Below, one piece after another: positions 54,910 through 63,400 of a stretch of 64,000 nt of DNA. Position numbers and translations under genes: made by a program. The notes under the pieces were generated by a model that was given only the letters and a program-made list of their open reading frames with translations, had not been told where the DNA came from and did no database searches. Positions within the stretch are counted from its first letter, which is position 1. Every line of letters begins with the position of its first letter. This DNA is from VXYL01 sp965116345 (lineage in GTDB: Bacteria > Pseudomonadota > Gammaproteobacteria > Pseudomonadales > Azotimanducaceae): assembly GCA_965116345.1 (NCBI GenBank), contig OZ220680.1:2418001-2482000 (forward strand), read 5' to 3'.

Positions 54910-55344
54910 TCAGATCTCGAGCTTCGACGCCTGTGCGACGCGTTGCGGTTGGCGCTTCCACACGTCGGAGACGTCCACGTACAACTCGATCCGGTTGCCG
55001 TCGGGGTCCGCGAAATACAGCGACTGGGTGACTTCGTGATCCACCGGTGCACACGGGATGCCGGCTTCGTCCAGATACCGCTTGGCATCCTTCAATTCGT
55101 CGAGCGAGTCACCGATCTTGAACGCGACGTGGGCGAGGCCCACGGCGTTGCCGCTGGCCGGCTCGGCGTCGTCGCCAAGACCCGCGATGGCGAAGTCGTG
55201 ATGGTCGCCGAGCGAGAAGAAGGTCATGCGTGAGCGCTCGCCACGCGCGACGATGGGTAGGCCCAGCACGCCGTTGTAGAAGGCCTCCGAACGTTCCACG
55301 TCGCGGACGTTGATGACCACGTGGCCGAGCGATTTGATCTTCAT
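54910..55344 (-). CDS. VOC-family (glyoxalase-like) protein
   Basis: The 144-residue metalloprotein of the vicinal-oxygen-chelate fold shows two paired beta-alpha-beta modules: SLGHVVINVRDVERSEAFYNGVLGL near the start (seen in two pieces) and GLAHVAFKIGD, then QSLYFADPDGNRIELYVD at the end, which supplies the metal-binding glutamate. It could be a glyoxalase, dioxygenase or resistance protein. It converges with the ATPase gene. Confidence 0.9.
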   Translation of the reverse strand: MKIKSLGHVVINVRDVERSEAFYNGVLGLPIVARGERSRMTFFSLGDHHDFAIAGLGDDAEPASGNAVGLAHVAFKIGDSLDELKDAKRYLDEAGIPCAPVDHEVTQSLYFADPDGNRIELYVDVSDVWKRQPQRVAQASKLEI

Positions 55345-55422
55345 AGCGTTCTCCGATTGCCTTGGGAGTCTATCGGATCACCACTACGACGACACGGCGC
55401 GTTCGAGGCAATGTTGCCAGGA

Positions 55423-55788
55423 TCAGACATCCAGGACCACGGAGAATCCGCCGAAGATCATCCGGGCACCGTCGAACGGCACGGGGTTCTTCTCCTCGTC
55501 GAACCGATCATCGGTTTGTGCCAAGTCGTGAAAGTGCTTCATGCCCTCGTCCCGGGTCGCCTTGTCGGGCCATTCGATCCACGCCATAGCCACGGTCTCG
55601 TCCTGCTTCGCCTGGACAGCCTTGCGGAAGTCCGTGAGCTTGCCGCCCGGGAGGTCGTCGCCCCAGCATTCGACGACGCGGGTGGCGCCAAAGTCCTTGA
55701 ACAGGGTGTCGGTGGCAAGGGCATGGTCAATGAACGCCTGCCGGCTCGCGGTTGGAACCGGGATGACGAAACCGTCGATGTAGGCCAT
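55423..55788 (-). CDS. DUF1428 family protein
   Basis: The 121-residue product starts at the ATG 55788, with GGAGGGG upstream. It has MAYIDGFVIPVP, GATRVVECWGDD, KQDETVAMAWIEWPDKATRD and ARMIFGGF, the standard DUF1428 blocks. It is a small dimeric alpha/beta-barrel protein; no activity is established. It diverges from the mazE-like gene. Confidence 0.9.
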   Translation of the reverse strand: MAYIDGFVIPVPTASRQAFIDHALATDTLFKDFGATRVVECWGDDLPGGKLTDFRKAVQAKQDETVAMAWIEWPDKATRDEGMKHFHDLAQTDDRFDEEKNPVPFDGARMIFGGFSVVLDV

Positions 55789-55827
55789 ATGCCCCTCCTC
55801 TCCTTGACTGTCTTGCTGATCCCTAGC

Positions 55828-55839
55828 GTAACGCGTTAC
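55828..55839. promoter_or_regulatory. Candidate operator of the mazEF-like module
   Basis: GTAACGCGTTAC is a perfect 12-bp palindrome in the divergent gap, 33 bases before the antitoxin ATG. It overlaps a possible -10 region downstream of TTGACT at 55804-55809. Confidence 0.4.
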
Positions 55840-55871
55840 AGTGCCGGTAATTCGCCATTGAGCAAAACCAC

Positions 55872-56087
55872 ATGGCCACGCCTGCTGGGGAGAGAATGCG
55901 AGATTGGCGCAATCGGCAGCGTTGTTCAGGTCGTCGAGAAATCCACATGACCTTGCCGGACGCTCGTTTGCCAAGCGTGCGCGAGCGAGTGGCGTTGTCG
56001 GTAGCCGGTCTCGATGCGCACGACGAAGTTGATGCGCTGAGATGGACCGAGGCGGTCTCCGAATTCGATGACCATTCGACGCGGTGA
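55872..56087 (+). CDS. MazE-type antitoxin
   Basis: The 71-residue protein resembles the MazE family that reads R..ALR..GLRPVEIWVPD with a short acidic tail. Here it is RDWRNRQRCSGRREIHMTLPDARLP followed by SVRERVALSVAGLDAH and an acidic end, EFDDHSTR. It overlaps the toxin gene by 20 bases, the usual coupling. It should bind the toxin and its own promoter. Confidence 0.75.
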   Translation: MATPAGERMRDWRNRQRCSGRREIHMTLPDARLPSVRERVALSVAGLDAHDEVDALRWTEAVSEFDDHSTR

Positions 56088-56403
56088 TGTCGTAACCGTT
56101 GCTGCACCCGGGGATTATGGGAAACCGAGGCCAGCGGTGGTGATTCAAAGCGACGCGTTTCCTGATACCCACGCATCCGTCGTCATTTGTCAGATGACAT
56201 CATCGCTCGCGCATGCGCCGGATTTCCGCGTCACCGTAGAACCGTCGGAGGCGAATGGACTGCGAAAGGTCTCTCAAGTCATGGCGGACAAACTGACAAC
56301 TGTCCGGCGTGAGAGGGTTGGTACTCGCATCGGCCACCTTGAACGGCCAGACGTGCTTCGGCTCAACCGGGCGGTCGCGTTCTGCCTAGGCCTCGCCGAC
56401 TGA
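56068..56403 (+). CDS. MazF/PemK-type endoribonuclease toxin
   Basis: The 111-residue protein shows MTIRRGDVVTVAAPGDYGKP then RPAVVIQSDAF, a mid TVEPSEANGLRKVSQVMADK and a C-terminal RVGTRIGHLERPDV. This is the PemK/MazF beta-barrel pattern with its conserved Arg and Ser/Thr active-site positions. It should cleave mRNA at short sites when free of the antitoxin. Confidence 0.88.
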   Translation: MTIRRGDVVTVAAPGDYGKPRPAVVIQSDAFPDTHASVVICQMTSSLAHAPDFRVTVEPSEANGLRKVSQVMADKLTTVRRERVGTRIGHLERPDVLRLNRAVAFCLGLAD

Positions 56404-56486
56404 TGTACTGCCGCGGCCCACTTCTGGCCGGCGATACCGTCATACTCCGATCTTCGCGGCATCCGCCGAGGGTTCATTGCCGCCGT

Positions 56487-57263
56487 TTAGTGCCACAGCC
56501 CCCGCTGTTCGAATACGCCTTTCAGCGCGGTCACGCGGTCGCTCATGATGCCGTCCACGCCGAGGTCGAGCAGGCGGTCCATCTCCGCGTCGTCGTCCAC
56601 CGTCCAGACCTGCACGGGCATGCCGCGCGCGTGGGCGGTGCGCAGGAACGCGGCATCGACCACCGGAATCGAAACGCCGCCGAAGAGCGGCTGACGGAGC
56701 GGCACCTGCGCGCAGTCGGCGTCCAGCTCGCCGGTGGGGATGCCCCAGGATTCCGCACGCAGCCGGACCACCTCGGCGGGACTACAGGACGTACACCCCG
56801 GAGCGTCGGTTCGAACCCAGCGCAGACGGTGCGCCGAGAAAGAACCGATGCAGACGCGGTCGCGGGCATTCGTGCGGCGCAGAACCTCGATCAGTGGCCC
56901 GACGACATCGTCGGCCTTCGGATCGATGATGAGACGGAGGTCCGGCCACGCGCCGAGCAGATCGTCGAGGCGGACGATGGGCTCGTTGCCGGCGACGCGC
57001 ACGTCCGCGAGTTGCGTCCAATCCCGTGCGATCAAGGGTCCCGTGTGGTCGGTCAGCCGGTCCAGCCCCTCGTCGTGGAAGACCAGGGCCACCCCGTCGC
57101 GGGTCGCCCGGACGTCGGTCTCGATGCAGCGGTAGCCGAGCTTCACCGCGTGCTCGAAGGCGACCATGGTGTTCTCGGGATGCTCGGCCGCACCACCCCG
57201 GTGGGCAATGGCGAGTGGGCCTTCGAGACCTAGGAATGACTTGTGGCTGGCCGGGCGTTCCAT
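56487..57263 (-). CDS. Glycerophosphodiester phosphodiesterase
   Basis: The 258-residue TIM-barrel enzyme has AHRGGAAEHPENTMVAFEHA (catalytic His and Glu), IETDVRATRDGVALVFHDE (metal Glu/Asp and second His), and later VWTVDDDAEMDRLLDLGVDG with SDRV. It hydrolyses glycerophosphodiesters to glycerol-3-phosphate and an alcohol. There is no signal peptide, so it is cytoplasmic. It is a single gene, convergent with the mazF-like gene. Confidence 0.93.
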   Translation of the reverse strand: MERPASHKSFLGLEGPLAIAHRGGAAEHPENTMVAFEHAVKLGYRCIETDVRATRDGVALVFHDEGLDRLTDHTGPLIARDWTQLADVRVAGNEPIVRLDDLLGAWPDLRLIIDPKADDVVGPLIEVLRRTNARDRVCIGSFSAHRLRWVRTDAPGCTSCSPAEVVRLRAESWGIPTGELDADCAQVPLRQPLFGGVSIPVVDAAFLRTAHARGMPVQVWTVDDDAEMDRLLDLGVDGIMSDRVTALKGVFEQRGLWH

Positions 57264-57335
57264 CCGCGGATCATAGCGCGGGCCGCGTTTCTCGCCGTTG
57301 CTGGAGCAGTCGACGAAATGGATGCACCGGTCCGA

Positions 57336-58451
57336 CTACCGACGCCGTAGGGACGTTCCGTACTCTCCGGTCTGGCGGGTTGGTTCGGCCTGTATCGAGG
57401 CCCGAGGGCCGGTTCGCGCAACCGACGGGGCGCCCGCGCCCGTGGGGCCGCTGGAACCCCGTACCATCAGCTCCGGTTCAAGCAGCCGCGAGGTCACACG
57501 GTTGCCGCGGATCAGTTCGAGCAGCGTCTCGACCAGAACGTGGCCGGCCTGCTCGGTGTCCTGTCTCACCGTGGTCAAAGCCGGGATCGTGTAGGTGATG
57601 GACGGAACATCGTCGAAGCCCACGACGGATACGTCCGAGGGGACGCCGAGTCCGCGTTCGCGCAGTGCACGCATCGCGCCGATGGCGTGCAGGTCCGTTG
57701 CACAGAAGACCGCGGTGAACCCCTCGGCCCGGTCGATCAGCCGCTCCGCCGCCTGGTAGCCGCCCTGCTCCGACGGGTTGGCCGTCGCATGCAGTCTGGG
57801 GAGGACATGGGCATCGGCCTCCTGCATCGCCTGCCGATAGCCCGCATGCCGGGCTTGGAACTCGGGACTGTCGTTCGAGACGTTGCCGATGAAGGCGATC
57901 CGCCGGTGGCCGAGGTCGAGCAGATGCCGGGTCGCGATGTAGCCGCCGTGCTCGTTGTCGCAGCCGACGAAGTGGCCCGGCTGGCCGTCGATCACGGGTC
58001 CCCAGGTCACGCAGTGGGCGTCGTCGAGCAGGGCGATCTTGCGGATGTAGTCGGTGTAGCCGCCGTAGCCCAGCATGATGACGCCTGCGGCCTTGTTGCT
58101 GCTCTCGTAGTCGACGATCCAGTTGTCGCTCAGTTGCTGGAAGGAAAGCAGGATGTCGTAGTTCTGCCTCGACGCGGCCTTGGTGATCGTGGCAAGCATC
58201 GACAGGAAGAACGGATTGATCTCCGAGCCCATCTCGGAGTCGTCGTGGACGAGGAGCGCGAGCGTGCGGATTTGCCGTGAACGCAGTCGGCTCGCGCTAC
58301 TGTTCGCCTTGTAGTGGTTCTCGTTGGCGATTCTGAGAATTCGTTCGCGGGTGACCGGGTTCACCAGCGGACTGCCGCGCAAGGCACGCGACACCGTGGC
58401 CTGGGACACGCCCGCCAGTTCGGCGACTTCCGAAGCGGTGACGCGGCTCAT
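57336..58451 (-). CDS. LacI-family transcriptional regulator of the alpha-glucan locus
   Basis: The 371-residue regulator opens with the HTH ASEVAELAGVSQATVSRALRG and hinge, then has a periplasmic-binding-protein-like effector domain (NPFFLSMLATITKAA, GHRRIAFIGNVS, FTAVFCATDLHAIGA, VSVVGFDDVPS). Its ATG overlaps the stop of the amylase gene by 4 bases, ATGA, so the two are translationally coupled. It probably represses the local amylase/pullulanase genes and responds to a maltodextrin. The candidate operator is at 60394-60407. Confidence 0.93.
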   Translation of the reverse strand: MSRVTASEVAELAGVSQATVSRALRGSPLVNPVTRERILRIANENHYKANSSASRLRSRQIRTLALLVHDDSEMGSEINPFFLSMLATITKAASRQNYDILLSFQQLSDNWIVDYESSNKAAGVIMLGYGGYTDYIRKIALLDDAHCVTWGPVIDGQPGHFVGCDNEHGGYIATRHLLDLGHRRIAFIGNVSNDSPEFQARHAGYRQAMQEADAHVLPRLHATANPSEQGGYQAAERLIDRAEGFTAVFCATDLHAIGAMRALRERGLGVPSDVSVVGFDDVPSITYTIPALTTVRQDTEQAGHVLVETLLELIRGNRVTSRLLEPELMVRGSSGPTGAGAPSVARTGPRASIQAEPTRQTGEYGTSLRRR

Positions 58452-60289
58452 CGCAGTTCCAGGATCAGGAAGCCGCGGCCGGGAACCGTGATCGCGGGGT
58501 CCAGGCCGACCAGGCCACCGGTCAGCACATCGACGCCGAGATTCGCGCCGTACAGCGACTCGGCGAAGCGGTCGACGGGCACTTCCCTGGCGTCGGGGTT
58601 CTTGTTGACGAGCACCATCACCCGGTCGCTGTCGGTGTGGCGAAAGGTGACGTAGATGCCGTCGGCCGGTGCATAGTGGGTCAGGCGGCCGTGGCGCACG
58701 GCGTCCGACGTCTTGCGCCAATTGAGCAGGCGCTTGAGAAACCGCTGCGTGTCGGCGGCTTCGGGAGACAGCCCCTCGCCGCTGAAGCCATCCACCGGAT
58801 CGCCCGCCCAGCCGCCGGGAAAGTCCACCCGCATGACCCCGTGCGAGGCGTCGGGCGGGTGGTCGATGAGGACCTCGGTGCCGTAGAGAAGCTGGGGAAT
58901 GCCGCGGGTGGTCAGCACCATCGCCATCGCCATGCGGAACAGCTCGGCGTCCCCGTCCAGCTGGCGGTAGATGCGATGCATGTCGTGGTTGTCCGCGAAC
59001 ACCAGCAGGTTGGTTGGATCGGCGTACAGGAAGTCCGACACCAGCGCCCGGTAGAAGACCACGATGCCGGTATTCCAGGTCTCGTCCGCGTCAAGACTCT
59101 CCCGGAGGGCGATCTGCAGCGGGAAGTCCATCAGGCTGACCAGCTCGGACTCGTAGCCGTCGCTCCGCTCCTTGCCACGTTGCCAATAGGCGATGATGCC
59201 GGGGTTGTTGTTCCACTCCTCGCCGACGACGTTGAAGTCGGGGTACTCGGCCATGACCCGCCGGGTCCAGTCGGACAGGAAGTCCTTGTCGGCGTACGAC
59301 CAGGTGTCGACGCGGATGCCGGACAGATCGGCGTACTCGACCCACCAGATCGCGTTCTGGATTAGATAGCTCGCTAGATGGGGATTCCTCTGGTTGAGGT
59401 CCGGCATGCTCGGCACGAACCAACCGTCGACGAAGGTGCTGCGGTCGATCTCGGCGGCATGGGGGTCGTGCAGGGGCTCGCGGATGTGGTTGGTCGGCAC
59501 GAAACGGCCGTGGTTGACCCAGTCCCGGCTGGGCAGATCGTCCATCCACCAATGGCTGACGCCGCTGTGGTTGGGGATCAGGTCCATGATGATGCCGATG
59601 CCGCGTTGCCGCGCCTGTGCCGAGAGTTCGCGGTAGAGGTCGTTGTCGCCCAGCCGGGGGTCGACCTGGTAGTAGTCGGTGGTCGAGTAGCCGTGATAGG
59701 AAAACTCGGGCTCGTTGTTCTCCAGCACGGGATTGAGCCAGACCTGCGTGTAGCCCATGTCCGCGATGTAGTCGAGATGGTCGATGATGCCTTGGAGGTC
59801 GCCGCCGTGCCGTCCGTCGGGATTGGCTCGGTCTGCCTCTTCGAGCATGCCGGGGATGCTGTCGTTGCTGGGGTCGCCGTTGGCGAAGCGGTCGGGCATG
59901 ACCAGGTAGAGCACGTCGGCGCTCGAGAACCCGGTTCGCGCCGCCGAACCGGGACGCCGCGCGTCGAAGCGGTAGACGATGTTCGCTTCGTCACCGTCGG
60001 GGTTGCGCAGGCGGATCTCGCAGGTACCGGGTGCCAGGTCCGGTCCGAGTTCCAGGTCGAGGAAAAGGTAGTTCGGGCTGTCGACCCGGCGGGTCTCGAC
60101 GAGGCGGACGCCGGCGCACTCGAGTTCGGCCTCGAAGTGCGACACGGACTCGCCCTGGACCATCAACTCGAGCCCGGGGTGTTCCATCCCCGCCCACCAG
60201 AACGGCGGTTCGACGCGCTCGACCGTCGGTTCCGCCGCAGCGACCGCCGTGGCGAGGCCCGTGACCACTAGCGCACGGACTGTCAACAA
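58448..60289 (-). CDS. Periplasmic GH13 alpha-amylase/neopullulanase-type enzyme (SusA-like)
   Basis: The 613-residue protein has a signal peptide (LTVRALVVTGLATAVAAAEP), an N-terminal cyclomaltodextrinase-type domain (PPFWWAGMEHPGLELMVQG) and a GH13 barrel with region I GIIMDLIPNHSG, region II GIRVDTWSYAD (nucleophile), region III VVGEEWNNN (acid/base) and region IV FADNHDMHR. It cleaves alpha-1,4 (and perhaps alpha-1,6) glucans. No ATG is available; a TTG at 60289 is preceded 8 bases upstream by GGAG and gives the best signal peptide. A much longer frame reading antisense through the pullulanase gene is not coding. Confidence 0.88.
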   Translation of the reverse strand: MLTVRALVVTGLATAVAAAEPTVERVEPPFWWAGMEHPGLELMVQGESVSHFEAELECAGVRLVETRRVDSPNYLFLDLELGPDLAPGTCEIRLRNPDGDEANIVYRFDARRPGSAARTGFSSADVLYLVMPDRFANGDPSNDSIPGMLEEADRANPDGRHGGDLQGIIDHLDYIADMGYTQVWLNPVLENNEPEFSYHGYSTTDYYQVDPRLGDNDLYRELSAQARQRGIGIIMDLIPNHSGVSHWWMDDLPSRDWVNHGRFVPTNHIREPLHDPHAAEIDRSTFVDGWFVPSMPDLNQRNPHLASYLIQNAIWWVEYADLSGIRVDTWSYADKDFLSDWTRRVMAEYPDFNVVGEEWNNNPGIIAYWQRGKERSDGYESELVSLMDFPLQIALRESLDADETWNTGIVVFYRALVSDFLYADPTNLLVFADNHDMHRIYRQLDGDAELFRMAMAMVLTTRGIPQLLYGTEVLIDHPPDASHGVMRVDFPGGWAGDPVDGFSGEGLSPEAADTQRFLKRLLNWRKTSDAVRHGRLTHYAPADGIYVTFRHTDSDRVMVLVNKNPDAREVPVDRFAESLYGANLGVDVLTGGLVGLDPAITVPGRGFLILELR

Positions 60290-60393
60290 CCGATGAACTC
60301 CGTTGCCTTCGTCGATGCCGGAGCGTAGCACAGGCCTCCCCGGCAGCGCGGTGCAGCGGCAGTTTAAAGGCCCCAGCGACGCCTTCCCGGCGA

Positions 60394-60407
60394 TGCATAC
60401 GTTTGCA
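60394..60407. promoter_or_regulatory. LacI-type operator in the divergent amylase/pullulanase gap
   Basis: TGCATACGTTTGCA is a near-perfect 14-base palindrome with a central CG, matching the TGCAAACGTTTGCA pattern of LacI/MalR-like operators at all but one position. It lies midway between the divergent starts. Confidence 0.65.
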
Positions 60408-60490
60408 GTCGCTTTTTCCTTGCGGGCTCTGACCCACCATGCTAGGTGTGCCCGATTGCGTTGCGGTGACGCCGCGTGGGGCACCCTCGA

Positions 60491-63400
60491 ATGAGATTTG
60501 GACCTGCCCGAATACTGGGCCTCGCCACCATATCCGTGTTGTTCCTGGCCACTGGCTGCGGTAGCGGAAGCGGGGCTGGCGGCGACCAGACGCCGCTGGT
60601 GGTCTGCGGCGACGACGAGATCCTGCTCGCCAACGGCCAATGCGGGCCCAAACCGGTGCTGGTCTGCGAGGCGCCGGAAGTGGCCGTCGACGGGCGCTGC
60701 ATCGTTCCCGACAAACCGACACCGAAGTACACGCCCGGGCCCAACGAGGCCGTCATCTACTACAACCGGCGCGACAAGAACTTCGACGGTTGGGTTCTGC
60801 ACCTGTGGAACGGCGGTTGTGAAGCGGGCAGTTGGGACCCCGAACGGATCACGCTTCGCGGCCCCGACGGCGAAGTGGACTATAGCTACGACGGCACGGG
60901 AACGACCTGGCCGGACGGGCCGCCGCCAAACTACCCGCACTACCTCGACGGCGATGTCGATCCCATCTACGGCGCGTACTGGGTGCTGCAGCTGCAGGAC
61001 GACGCGGTCTGCGGCAATTTCATCATCCACGGTCTCGCCGGTGCGCCGCAGACCGTCGACCTGAGGATCACCTTCTCCGAGGACACCACGAACCCTTACC
61101 GCAACATGTACTGGGTCGTCGTCGATTCGACGCTCGCCGAGGGTGACCTTGGCCAGGCCAGGGTCGCCGCGGAACCGATCTGCATCAACGACATCTGCGA
61201 GGAGTACGAGGCGCCGCCGCTGGCCATCGAGGACCAGGCCGCGCACTGGATCGACGCGGACACGATCGCCTGGAACCGGACTCTGGCCGATGTCGAGCTC
61301 TACGCCTCGTTGGACGGGACGCTCGCCGTCGAGGCGGAAGGTGAGGGCGAGGACGCGGTCGGCGTGGTCACCGGCGGCGACCTGGCGGCGATGCTGTCGA
61401 CCACGGCGTTGACCGAGGCCCAGCAGGCGCGATTCCCGCATTTGGCCGACTACGAAGCCTACGCCCTCAGCCTCGACCTGGACCGCGTCAAGGCGCTGCT
61501 CACCCATCAGCTCTGGATCGTCGGCACCGACGCCGAGGGCAACCAGGTCGGCACGCAACTGCAACTGTCCGGCGTGCTCGACCATCTCTATACGAGCGGG
61601 ACGGACGATGCCGACGAGGAGACGCTGGGCCCCGTGTACAGCGGCGGCTCCATCACCTCGAGCGTCTGGGCGCCCACCGCCCAGGACGTGAAGCTCGTGA
61701 TCTACGACCAGCGCCCGGATGGACGTCTTGCCTACGAAGGCGAGTCGGCGATGTCCCTCGACGACGACACCGGCATCTGGAGCGTGTCGGGCGGGCGGGA
61801 CGCCTGGGACCGCAAGTACTACCGCTTCCTGGTGACGGCGTACCATCCCAGCGAGGCCAAGGTGCTCAGACGCGAGGCACGCGACCCCTATTCGGTGAGT
61901 GCCTACACGGGCTCGCTGATGTCCCAGTTCGTCGACATCGACGACGACGACCTGAAGCCGGCGGGTTGGGACGACCACGCGGTTCCCGATGCGACCTCCC
62001 CGGAAGGAGCCATCATCTACGAGGGCCACGTGCGCGACTTCAGCGCCCGGGACTCGAGCACGCCCGAGGCGCATCGCGGCAAGTTCATGGCGTTCACGGC
62101 GGACGATTCGGCGCCGGTGGCGCACCTGCAGCGCTTGGCGGACGCCGGCATCACCCACTTCCACGTTCTACCCGCCTTCGACGTGCGCTCCATTCCGGAA
62201 GACCCGGATGGCCAGGTGAACCTGGACAGCGCCATCTACGAACTCTGCCGGCTGGACGACTCCAACGAGGAACTGTGCCCGGGAGACGTCCGCGACGAGA
62301 CGTCGATCCTCGACAAGCTCGCAAGCTTCGACCCGGCCACCGACGAAGCGCGCAAGCTCATGGACACGATCCGCGACATCGACGGCTTCAACTGGGGCTA
62401 CGACCCGGTGCTCTACAACGTGCCCGAGGGGAGCTACTCGACCGACCCCGCGGGGCCGGCCCGCATTCGCGAGATGCGTGCCATGCACCAGGCGCTCCAC
62501 GGCATGGGTCTGCGCGTGGTTCTCGACGTCGTCTACAACCACACGTCCGACGAGGGCGCCGACGGCAGCTTCTCGGTCTACGATCGCATCGTCCCCGGCT
62601 ACTACTACCGGCGCAATCCCACCACGGGCGACGTGGAACGCGCGAGCTGCTGCAGCGATACCGCGGCGGAACACGCCATGATGGCCAAGTTCATAGAGGA
62701 CTCGGCGGTCTTCTGGGCCACCCACTACGGCGTCGACGGTTTCCGCTTCGACTGGATGAGCCTGCATCCGAAGTCGGTGATGGAGGACGTGCAGACGGCG
62801 GTCCAGGCCGTGGATCCCGATACCTATATATACGGCGAGGGCTGGGCCCCGGGAACGGGCACCGCGCCGGACACGTTCGAGCTGTCGACCCAGGCCAACC
62901 TGGCGGGAACCGGCATCGGCACGTTCAACGACCGCCTGCGCGACCGCCTGCGGGACCTGTCGATCTCCACCGGCGGCGACCTCACCCGGGTGCGTGCGGG
63001 CCTTGCCGGCAACCTGGCCGACTTCCAGTTGCTGCTGGACTCCGGCGTCACCATCGCCGCGGGTAGCGACGGCGGCTACACGGCGGATCCCCAGGAAAGC
63101 GTCAACTACGCCTCCGTCCACGACGGCATGACGCTGTGGGACGAATTGAACCGAGGCGGGGTACTTCCCGAAGGCTCCGAGTCATCCAGCGACCGCGCCC
63201 GGATGGCCGCGCAGGCCCAATCACTCGTGCTCCTGAGCCAGGGCGTGCCGTTCGTGCACATGGGCGGCGACATCCTGCGGTCGAAGTCCTTGAGCCACAA
63301 CAGCTACAACGCGGGCGACTGGTTCAACACGGTCGACTTCACGCTGGCGGACAACAACTGGAACGTCGGTCTGCCTCCCGAGGGCCCGCCGGATGCCGAT

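Noticed and set aside
60290..62164. Long leftward open frame continuing the amylase frame for another 625 codons.
   Set aside because: It is antisense to the pullulanase gene with clear GH13 motifs, and the amylase has its signal peptide at the 60289 start. The extra frame reflects high GC.
61966..63066. A 366-codon rightward frame inside the pullulanase gene.
   Set aside because: The composition is Arg/Gly/Pro-rich without domains; the GH13 frame carries all catalytic regions.
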